From the NCBI RefSeq assembly GCF_028656955.1, contig NZ_JAMDGY010000046.1, forward strand, positions 1-39,054: 39,054 nucleotides of DNA. The letters run 5' to 3'. The DNA is from Pseudomonas fontis. GTDB lineage: Bacteria; Pseudomonadota; Gammaproteobacteria; Pseudomonadales; Pseudomonadaceae. How positions within the stretch are numbered: position 1 is the first letter of the stretch; every line of letters begins with the position of its first letter. Below, piece by piece: positions 32,417 through 39,054 of the stretch. Under the pieces are notes generated by a model. The model was not told where the DNA came from, did not search any database, and was given only the letters and a program-made list of their open reading frames with translations. The translations under genes were made by a program, and so were the position numbers.

Positions 32417-33388
32417 TTACTGATTTTCTAGCGGCATACCCGAAACGACTGGCGCCTGGGCCGTCAGTGGCACTGCAATTTCCACCGGAATACCATCTTC
32501 AGCGGCAACCACGTCACGGACCATGTCCCAGTTCATGCGCAAGTTGTTGGCCAGGTCTTCGCGCTTGAGCAAGGCGTTGATCACTGCCGTGTGCTTGTCC
32601 ACTACCGACGGGTCGCCCTTGTCGTCCAGCGGGGTGTGCGCTTCGAGGTACACCTTGCCAGCACTTACACCGAACTTGTAGGGCTCGTTGATAATCCGCA
32701 CCGATACCCCCACCGGGGCCATCTTCGACAGTTGCAGCACGTTGTTGTTGAGCATGCGGAAACAGCCGTGGCTGGTGCGCATGCCGATGCCGAATTTCTT
32801 GTTGGAACCGTGGATCAAGTAACCCGGTACGCCCAGGGTGAACTTGAACGGCCCCAGCGGGTTGTCCGGGCCAGCCGGCACCACGTTGGGCAACGGGTCG
32901 CCGTCGGCGGCGTGCTCAGCCTTGATCGAGGCCGGTGGCGTCCAGGTCGGGTTGGGCGTCTTGGCGATCACGCGGGTGTTGGCGATTGGCGAACCCCAGC
33001 CCTCGCGACCGATACCCAGCGGGAAGGTGTACACCTTGTTCTCGCCTTTGGGGTAGTAGTACAGGCGGTATTCGGCAAGGTTGATCACGATGCCCTCGCG
33101 CGGGCCCGGCGGCAGGATGAAGCGCGTCGGCAGGATGATCTCGGTGCCCGCGCCCGGCAACCAGGCATCGACACCCGGGTTGGCCGCAACCAACTCCAGG
33201 TAGCCCAGGTCGTTGGCGGTGCCGATGTCGGCAAAGGTGTCCTCGTACTTGGCCTTGATCACCTGGACCTGGCCAATGACGTCCTCACCGGGTGGCGGCA
33301 GGGGGAACTCCAGTGCGGCAACAGGGCCAGCCACCAGCAAGGCGGCCAGGGAGAGGCAACGGGTGACGGCGGGGAAGCGCGGCAACAT
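32417..33388 (-). CDS. L,D-transpeptidase (YkuD/ErfK family), exported
   Basis: A 323-residue periplasmic enzyme. The signal peptide covers about residues 1-25, followed by a LysM-like peptidoglycan-binding stretch near 38-88 and the YkuD catalytic domain near 97-235 with H193 (IHGS) and the S206-H-G-C209-F-R211 active-site motif. The C-terminal extension of about 85 residues fits ErfK/YbiS-type proteins. These attach Braun lipoprotein to, or crosslink, peptidoglycan. Being tail to tail with oprI suggests OprI anchoring, but that is inference. The ATG at 33388 has AAGGA upstream. Confidence 0.9.
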   Translation of the reverse strand: MLPRFPAVTRCLSLAALLVAGPVAALEFPLPPPGEDVIGQVQVIKAKYEDTFADIGTANDLGYLELVAANPGVDAWLPGAGTEIILPTRFILPPGPREGIVINLAEYRLYYYPKGENKVYTFPLGIGREGWGSPIANTRVIAKTPNPTWTPPASIKAEHAADGDPLPNVVPAGPDNPLGPFKFTLGVPGYLIHGSNKKFGIGMRTSHGCFRMLNNNVLQLSKMAPVGVSVRIINEPYKFGVSAGKVYLEAHTPLDDKGDPSVVDKHTAVINALLKREDLANNLRMNWDMVRDVVAAEDGIPVEIAVPLTAQAPVVSGMPLENQ

Positions 33389-33518
33389 CCGGGAAATCCT
33401 TCGCTAAATTCAACAGGGGCAAGATGGCGATTGTACACCGCCCCCCGCGCAACCGGGAGGCATCAGATTACAGAAGGTTGCAGAAGGCGGGCCAACGACA
33501 AAAGAACGAGACGAACGG

Positions 33519-33800
33519 CTAGAGTTGCGGCCATATCGGGCGGGTGCCGCGACGCTGGGCATCAAGGATGGCCTTGCACAGCGTGCACAGGCGGCGGTCG
33601 CGGTAGATCGTGCGGGGCACGCCGGACCAGCGCGGTTGCGCAGGCAGCAGGGTGCCGCACAGGGTACGGTCGGCGGAGCCGCCAAGTTCGAGCTGACGGG
33701 CGATCAGGTGAACGCGGATCTCCTGGCAGGCGAACAGGTCAAGCTGCTCGTCGGGCTCGATCAATTGATAGGCATACAGGGACCAGGCAGGACGCGGCAT
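33519..33800 (-). CDS. Small cysteine-containing protein, unknown
   Basis: A 93-residue protein that I do not recognise. MPRPAWSLYAYQLIEP begins it. Cysteines lie at FACQE, TLCGT and RRLCTLCKA, the last a CxxC that could form part of a zinc site. The C-terminal half is basic. The ATG at 33800 has GGAG 6 bases upstream. A TTG at 33812 is the longer alternative. It lies between tesA and the L,D-transpeptidase gene on the same strand, with no visible partner. Confidence 0.6.
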   Translation of the reverse strand: MPRPAWSLYAYQLIEPDEQLDLFACQEIRVHLIARQLELGGSADRTLCGTLLPAQPRWSGVPRTIYRDRRLCTLCKAILDAQRRGTRPIWPQL

Positions 33801-33856
33801 CGGGGGCTCCAAATCGGGGGCGCCACATTAGCCGAAAGCCGGTCACTATAAAAGCG

Positions 33857-34462
33857 TCAAAGCAGCGGTTTTATGGCTGGCCAGGCATTTTCCAGCAAAC
33901 GTGCCTGGGCACCCTGGGTCGGGTGGATGCCATCGGCCTGGGTCAGCTCAGGCACGCCCCCTACCCCTTCGAGGAAAAACGGCACCAACGGCACCTGTTT
34001 TTCGCTGGCTAGGTCGGCATACACCTTGGCAAAGGCATCGGTGTAGCGCTTGCCATAATTGGGCGGCAGGCGCATGCCCAGCAGCAGCACCTTGGCCCCG
34101 GCCTGGCGCGAGCTGTCGATCATCGAGGCAAGATTTTGTTGCAATTGCGCGGGCAGCTGCCCACGCAGGCCATCGTTGCCCCCCAGTTCAAGCACCACCA
34201 GCTCCGGCTTGTGCGCTGCAAGCAGCGCCGGCAGCCGCGCCTGGCCCCCTGCACTGGTGTCGCCGCTGATCGAGGCATTGACCACCTTGGCGGTGATTCC
34301 CTGTGCCTTGAGGCGCTGTTCCAGCAGGGCAACCCAGCCTTGACGGGTATCCAGGCCAAAAGCGGCGCTGATACTATCCCCGACAATCAGCACCGTACCT
34401 GCAGTTGCGCCCTGGGCCATGCACAATAAGGCCAGGCCAACACTCAATAACCACACTCGCAT
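33857..34462 (-). CDS. tesA: Periplasmic multifunctional esterase TesA
   Basis: A 201-residue SGNH hydrolase acting as acyl-CoA thioesterase, lysophospholipase and arylesterase. It has a signal peptide (about 1-21). Catalytic S30 is in VGDSISAAFG, with oxyanion residues G66 in SGDTS and N96 in GGND, and the D177-x2-H180 pair is in ADGIHP. The ATG at 34462 has GGAGA upstream and lies only 10 bases from the divergent ABC ATPase start, the same arrangement as E. coli tesA-ybbA. A much longer antisense frame across the ABC genes was rejected. Confidence 0.92.
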   Translation of the reverse strand: MRVWLLSVGLALLCMAQGATAGTVLIVGDSISAAFGLDTRQGWVALLEQRLKAQGITAKVVNASISGDTSAGGQARLPALLAAHKPELVVLELGGNDGLRGQLPAQLQQNLASMIDSSRQAGAKVLLLGMRLPPNYGKRYTDAFAKVYADLASEKQVPLVPFFLEGVGGVPELTQADGIHPTQGAQARLLENAWPAIKPLL

Positions 34463-34472
34463 CGGATTCTCC

Positions 34473-35156
34473 ATGGGCCCCAGTATTCTCACTGCGCGCA
34501 ACCTTAGCAAAGTGGTCCCGAGCGCGGAAGGCGACCTGACCATCCTGCACCCACTCTCCCTTGAATTGAAACAAGGCGACAGCCTGGCCATCGTCGGCGC
34601 CTCCGGCTCGGGCAAGTCCACCCTGCTCGGCCTGCTGGCCGGGCTGGACCTGCCCAGTGGCGGCGCAGTTACCCTGGCCGGGCACGACCTCAGCACACTC
34701 GACGAAGACCAGCGCGCCCGCGTGCGCGCCGAGCATGTCGGCTTCGTGTTCCAGTCGTTCCAACTGCTCGACAGCCTCAATGCCCTGGAGAACGTCATGC
34801 TGCCGCTGGAGCTGGACGGTCGCCGTGACGCCCGCGAGCATGCCCGCAGCCTGCTCGAGCGGGTCGGCCTGGGCCAGCGCCTGAGCCACTCGCCGCGCCA
34901 GCTGTCCGGTGGCGAGCAACAGCGCGTGGCCATCGCCCGCGCCTTTGCGGCGGAGCCTGCGGTGCTGTTTGCCGATGAACCCACTGGCAACCTCGACAGC
35001 CACACCGGTGAGCGCATCAGCGACCTGCTGTTCGAGCTGAACCAGGAACGCGGCACTACCCTGGTGCTGGTGACCCACGACGAACGCCTGGCACATCGCT
35101 GCCGGCGCCTGATCCGCCTGGACGCCGGCCACCTGGTCAGCCCCCTGGAGCCCTGA
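34473..35156 (+). CDS. ABC ATPase (YbbA-like)
   Basis: A 227-residue LolD/MacB-type ABC ATPase with Walker A GASGSGKST at residues 42-50, the FQSFQLL Q-loop, the LSGGEQQRVAIARA signature and FADEPTGNLD Walker B. It partners the large permease that overlaps its stop (TGATG). The ATG at 34473 is supported by the conserved domain start, though no clear ribosome site precedes it, and an earlier ATG at 34419 lies inside tesA. Members of this class are mechanotransmission-type transporters that act on periplasmic or outer-leaflet substrates. Confidence 0.88.
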   Translation: MGPSILTARNLSKVVPSAEGDLTILHPLSLELKQGDSLAIVGASGSGKSTLLGLLAGLDLPSGGAVTLAGHDLSTLDEDQRARVRAEHVGFVFQSFQLLDSLNALENVMLPLELDGRRDAREHARSLLERVGLGQRLSHSPRQLSGGEQQRVAIARAFAAEPAVLFADEPTGNLDSHTGERISDLLFELNQERGTTLVLVTHDERLAHRCRRLIRLDAGHLVSPLEP

Positions 35157-37663
35157 TGGCACACCTGTCGTTCCTGCGCCTGCTGTCCCTGGCTGCGCGC
35201 CAGCTGTTGCGCGATGCCCGCGCCGGCGAGCTGCGCGTACTGTTCTTCGCCCTGCTGGTGGCCGTGGCCGCCAGCACTGCCATTGGCTACTTCGGTGCGC
35301 GCCTGAACGGCGCCATGCTGATGCGTGCCACCGAGTTCCTTGGCGCCGACCTGGTGCTGCAAGGCAGCGCCCCGGCCACACCTGAACAGGTCGACAGCGG
35401 CCTCAAGCAGAACCTGCAGCATGCGCGAGTGGTGGAGTTCTCCAGCGTCATTGCCACCGACAACGGCATCCAGCTGTCCAGCATCAAGGCAGCCGACAAC
35501 AACTACCCACTGCGTGGCGAACTGAAAAGCGCCCCCGAACCCTACGGCCTGGAAACCCCCGGCGGCGGGCCGGCGCCCGGTGAAGCCTGGGTCGAACCGC
35601 GCCTGCTGGCCGCGCTGGACCTGAAAATCGGCGACAGCATCGACGTCGGCATGCAAACCCTGCGCATGAGCCGGGTGCTGACCTACGAGCCCGACCGTGC
35701 CGGCAACTTCTACAGCCTGACACCGCGCGTGCTGATCAACTTCGCCGACCTGGAGGCCACCGGTGTCGTGCAGCCTGGCAGCCGGGTCAGCTACCGCGAC
35801 TTGTGGCGCGGCGAGCCTGACGCCCTGGCCAGCTATCGCGCCACGGTCAAGCCGCTGCTCGCCGCCAACCAGCGCCTGCAAGACTCGCGCGACGGCAACC
35901 AGCAGATCGGCGGCGCACTGGGCAAGGCCGAGCGCTACCTGAACATGGCCAGCCTGGTCGCCGTGCTGCTGGCGGGCGTGGCTGTCGCGCTGTCCGCCAG
36001 CCGCTTCGCCTTGCGCCGCTTTGATGCCAGCGCCCTGCTGCGTTGCCTGGGCTTGTCGCGGCGCCAGGCGCTTACCTTGTTCTGCCTGCAACTGGCGATG
36101 CTCGGTGGCCTGGCGGCACTGTCCGGTGCGCTGCTGGGCTGGCTGACTCAGCTTGGGTTGTTCAAGCTGCTCGAAGGTTTGCTGCCCACCGCCGTGCCTC
36201 CGGGCGGGATCGCCCCCGCACTGGCGGGTGTAGCCACAGGGCTGGTCGCCCTCGCCGGCTTCGCCCTGCCACCGCTGGCCGCGCTGGGGCGAGTGCCACC
36301 GCTACGCGTGCTGCGCCGCGACCTGTTGCCGGTGCCGCCGAGCAGTTGGCTGGTGTATGGCGCTGCATTGCTGGCACTGGGCCTGATCATGTGGCGCCTG
36401 AGCCTCGACCTGCTGCTCACCTTTGCCCTGCTGGGTGGCGGGCTGGTCGCGGCCATTGTGCTGGGCGGCCTGCTGTTGCTCGGCCTGCGCAGCTTGCGCC
36501 GGCTGCTGGCCGGGGCGCCGCTGGCCTGGCGCCTGGGCCTGGGGCAACTGCTGCGCCACCCGCTGGCGGCTGCGGGCCAGTCGTTGGCGTTCGGCTTGAT
36601 CCTGCTGGCCATGGCCTTGATCGCCCTGCTGCGCGGCGAACTGCTCGACACCTGGCAGAACCAGTTGCCCAAGGACGCACCCAACTATTTTGCGCTGAAC
36701 ATCCTGCCCGACGACAAAGCCAACTTTGCCCAGCGCCTGGACGAATTCTCCGCCCTCGCCGCCCCGCTGTACCCGGTCATCCCGGGGCGTCTCACGCACA
36801 TCAACGATGAGCCGGTAAACCAGATCGTCAGCAAGGAGTCCACCGGCGATCGCGCCGTGCAGCGTGACCTGAGCCTGACCTGGGCGGCCGAATTGCCCCA
36901 GGGCAACAACCTGAGTGCCGGCCAATGGTGGCAGGCCACGCCGGCGGCCGATGCCTTGCCGGGGGTTTCGGTGGAAACCAAGCTGGCCGAAAGCCTCAAG
37001 CTCAAGCTGGGCGACCGCTTGAACTTCAGCATCGGAGGCCTGGAGCGCCAGGTGCAGGTCACCAGCCTGCGCACGGTGAACTGGGACAGCTTCCAGCCGA
37101 ACTTCTACATGATCTTCCAGCCCGGCACCCTGCAGGACCTGCCGACCACCTACCTCACCAGCTTCTACCTGGCGCCCGGGCACGACCAGCAGGTGGTGGC
37201 GCTGTCACGGGCCTTCCCGGCCGTGACCATCCTGCAAGTGGACGCATTGCTGGAGCAACTGCGCAGCATTCTGGCCCAGGTCACCCTGGCGGTTGAGTAC
37301 GTGCTGCTGTTTGTTCTGGCAGCCGGGCTTGCAGTGTTGTTTGCCGGTTTGCAGGCGACCCTGGACGAGCGTATCCGCCAGGGCGCGTTGCTGCGCGCCC
37401 TCGGTGCGGGGCGCGCCTTGCTGGTCAAGGCGCGACGCATCGAGTTCGGTTTGCTGGGGGCTGCCAGCGGCCTGCTGGCAGCATTGGGCACCGAGTTGGT
37501 GACCTGGGTGCTGTACCGCTATGCCTTCGACCTGCAATGGAGCCCGCACCCAAGCTTGCTGCTGTTGCCGCTGATTGGCGCGGTACTGATTGGTGGCGCC
37601 GGCGTGTTCGGTACACGCCGGGCGTTGAATGCCAGCCCGCTGACCGTGCTGCGTGAAGGCTGA
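35156..37663 (+). CDS. Large ABC permease (YbbP-like, FtsX domains)
   Basis: An 835-residue permease with MacB-like layout duplicated: transmembrane segments and a periplasmic domain near residues 25-265, then a FtsX-type block around 270-345, further helices up to about 500, a second periplasmic domain near 510-700, and a final helical block to the C terminus ending SPLTVLREG. Such permeases form dimers with the YbbA-type ATPase. The ABC unit lies next to tesA. Function is unassigned, though a lipid or envelope role is inferred from the tesA linkage. The last residues are 6 bases from the greB stop on the other strand. Confidence 0.88.
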   Translation: MAHLSFLRLLSLAARQLLRDARAGELRVLFFALLVAVAASTAIGYFGARLNGAMLMRATEFLGADLVLQGSAPATPEQVDSGLKQNLQHARVVEFSSVIATDNGIQLSSIKAADNNYPLRGELKSAPEPYGLETPGGGPAPGEAWVEPRLLAALDLKIGDSIDVGMQTLRMSRVLTYEPDRAGNFYSLTPRVLINFADLEATGVVQPGSRVSYRDLWRGEPDALASYRATVKPLLAANQRLQDSRDGNQQIGGALGKAERYLNMASLVAVLLAGVAVALSASRFALRRFDASALLRCLGLSRRQALTLFCLQLAMLGGLAALSGALLGWLTQLGLFKLLEGLLPTAVPPGGIAPALAGVATGLVALAGFALPPLAALGRVPPLRVLRRDLLPVPPSSWLVYGAALLALGLIMWRLSLDLLLTFALLGGGLVAAIVLGGLLLLGLRSLRRLLAGAPLAWRLGLGQLLRHPLAAAGQSLAFGLILLAMALIALLRGELLDTWQNQLPKDAPNYFALNILPDDKANFAQRLDEFSALAAPLYPVIPGRLTHINDEPVNQIVSKESTGDRAVQRDLSLTWAAELPQGNNLSAGQWWQATPAADALPGVSVETKLAESLKLKLGDRLNFSIGGLERQVQVTSLRTVNWDSFQPNFYMIFQPGTLQDLPTTYLTSFYLAPGHDQQVVALSRAFPAVTILQVDALLEQLRSILAQVTLAVEYVLLFVLAAGLAVLFAGLQATLDERIRQGALLRALGAGRALLVKARRIEFGLLGAASGLLAALGTELVTWVLYRYAFDLQWSPHPSLLLLPLIGAVLIGGAGVFGTRRALNASPLTVLREG

Positions 37664-37669
37664 AGCGCC

Positions 37670-38005
37670 TCAGGGCGCTTCGTAGCGGATGCTGTTCACG
37701 TACCACAGCACCTCGCCGGTCGGCGTGGTGACCATGGCTTCGTCGCCCTCTTCTTTTTTGAGCAGGGCGCGCGCCATGGGTGAGTCGATGGAGATGTAGT
37801 CGTTGCGACCGTAGATCTCGTCATAGCCAACGATGCGGAATGTGCGCAGCTCGCCATGCTCACTCTCGGCCTCGACCCAGGCGCCGAAGAACACCTTGCC
37901 CTCCTGCTCGGGCGCATAGTCCACCACCTTGACGTCTTCCAGGCGCTTGCGCAGGTAGCGCACGCGCCGGTCGATTTCTCGCAGCAGCTTCTTGTTGTAC
38001 TGGTA
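37670..38005 (-). pseudogene. greB: greB, 5' truncated: transcript cleavage factor remnant
   Basis: The C-terminal 111 codons of GreB, the transcript-cleavage factor that rescues backtracked RNA polymerase. The reading frame shows YQYNKKLLREIDRRVRYLRKRLED, then IVGYDEIYGRNDYISIDSPMARALLKKEEG and the C-terminal YVNSIRY, the standard end of the family. Full GreB is about 157-165 residues, so roughly 45-55 N-terminal residues (the coiled-coil tip carrying the catalytic acids) are missing. Reading upstream of Y, in-frame codons are TAA and then TGA, so no intact protein can be made. The remaining frame contains no good start except an internal GTG. The break is at about 38005/38006. The missing half may lie beyond the window, as in an insertion. 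Confidence 0.85.
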
Positions 38006-39054
38006 TTATCACCCCAACCTCAGAACTACTATTTCCCCTCCGATGGACAGAATCCTCCGTAGCCGGACACCCAATCCCTTCTCAGAAAGCCAGCCCCCTT
38101 GAACAACCCTGGGCTGATGACTCCCCCGACCTGAAAGCTCCGCAAGAAAACACCTACCACCACGGCGCGGTGCGCGACCACAGAAAGAGTCGCCTGGGAG
38201 CGCGGTTCCACGCTCATGCCATACGCTCGATCACTCTGATAAAACATGATTCGCCATGAATGTCATTTTTCTGACGGCATGCCACGAGCGCCAAAGACTC
38301 ACACCCCTACCTAAGCAACCCTCAGAAAAGCACCTCCAGACGCGCCACACCACCAGCATCCCATCGCCTCGCCCTTTTTGGAAATCTCTTCCATCCACCG
38401 GTGGACAGCGCCCAGCCATAGCGCAACCTCTTTATATATAGAAGCACTTGTGGGTCAGGTGCGGTGACCGGATTGCATTCTCGAAGATGACGCGAACGCT
38501 TGCTCCTCCAAAGCTTTACCAGAGATAGGTGAACATCAGCGATCGACCGAGCAGCACTTCCACACTGGACGTACCCAGCACCTGCCGAATCCATCAAAGC
38601 AGCCTGAGACAGCTTCACCCCGCCCGCAATTCTGGTGCATCAGAGAGGTCGCAGAGCAAGACCTATTAAGCCCACCTCTGCAGCAGCAGGCGAACACCCA
38701 TTCAGCAGCTTCGTTCACCCCAAAAAGCCGCTGAGTCACTCAAGAAGCGGTACCTCAGAAAACCACCCGGAAAGTTATAGGCATAAGCCGGCAGCTCAAT
38801 CGCAGCCGACACCTGACAGACCTCGAGATTGCATCAGTGACCATCCCTGCCCCCGTAGGCCACGGCATGACGCGCGCCTAGATGAGCCACCGCACAGTTG
38901 AGCAGGCGTAAGAGAGGCACCCCGCTCTAAATGACCCCAAGCCAGCCTTACACCCCTTAATACCAAACCAGACGAGACTGACTCAGATCCGAGAGCAGAG
39001 GCTAAAGAGAGCGAGTGATCGAGGCGAGCTAGGCGCATAGGGTGCGGGTGCGGG
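38006..39054. other. Unidentified DNA next to the broken greB (1,049 bases, no gene supported)
   Basis: No convincing coding region on either strand. Open frames are all under 100 codons, overlap one another (for example minus-strand frames at 38231-38419 and 38029-38247 share 17 bases), and lack good ribosome sites. The + strand is visibly rich in C and A and poor in G, unlike the flanking genes. I see no IS terminal repeats, no group II intron domain V, no tRNA and no direct repeats. The last bases are GGGTGC repeats. It could be the edge of a mobile element, decayed DNA, or an assembly join. Confidence 0.6.

Noticed and set aside
33857..36091. A 744-codon minus-strand frame extending tesA through the ABC genes
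   Set aside because: Only the last 201 codons match TesA with signal peptide and catalytic residues. The rest is antisense to the ABC ATPase and permease.
38322..38618. A 98-codon minus-strand frame in the right-end region
   Set aside because: No ribosome site, no family, and biased composition. It overlaps other small frames, so it could not be supported.
38006..39054. Group II intron or insertion sequence at the greB break
   Set aside because: Neither domain V nor terminal inverted repeats of known IS families can be seen, and no transposase or reverse transcriptase frame is present within the window.

Overview
The window is a high-GC, gene-dense bacterial chromosome segment. It most likely comes from a Pseudomonas of the P. 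putida group. Grounds for this: oprI (the Pseudomonas major lipoprotein, 83 aa), a cysteine-rich 4Fe-4S type CysH, an AaaA-like autotransporter aminopeptidase, the prpB-prpC-acnD-prpF-prpD operon layout, and many P. putida-type REP palindromes (GGGAGC(C/G)GGCCTTG family) between genes. The species is inferred from sequence character only.

Layout. (1) 37-5247: glycolate oxidation locus. glcC (-) diverges from glcDEFG (+), with two FadR-type palindromic operators between them. (2) 5248-8881: a perfect 35-bp inverted REP pair, an autotransporter aminopeptidase (aaaA) with a sigma54-like promoter, two near-identical REP-flanked units about 222 bp apart, and a lone (S)-ureidoglycine aminohydrolase (allE). 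(3) 8894-17395 (-): methylcitrate cycle operon, transcribed gntR-prpB-prpC-acnD-prpF-prpD, with REP pairs inside the operon and GTCGAC-centred operators at the regulator start. (4) 17691-20745 (+): three tightly packed genes for a secreted retropepsin-like peptidase, a membrane protein with an inactive transglutaminase-like domain, and an ATP-grasp ligase. This is the least understood functional system here. (5) 20832-27379: pabB, cysH, a YtrA-type GntR regulator with a two-gene ABC transporter, cysB (-) and a universal stress protein (-). (6) 27466-31527: 5'-nucleotidase (-), PanE-like reductase (-), degenerate PilZ protein (+), DAHP synthase (+), small GNAT (-). (7) 32037-37663: oprI facing an L,D-transpeptidase, a small cysteine-containing protein, tesA (-), and a divergent ABC ATPase/giant permease pair (+).

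The right end is abnormal. greB (-) is intact from its stop up to about 38005, where its N-terminal part is replaced by DNA that starts with two in-frame stops. The last 1,049 bases hold no convincing gene. This looks like the edge of an inserted element, or an assembly junction.

Metabolic themes: glyoxylate/C2 (glc, allE), propionate (prp), sulfate assimilation (cysH, cysB), chorismate and folate entry (DAHP synthase, pabB), and envelope structure (oprI, L,D-transpeptidase, tesA, ATP-grasp triad, aaaA).
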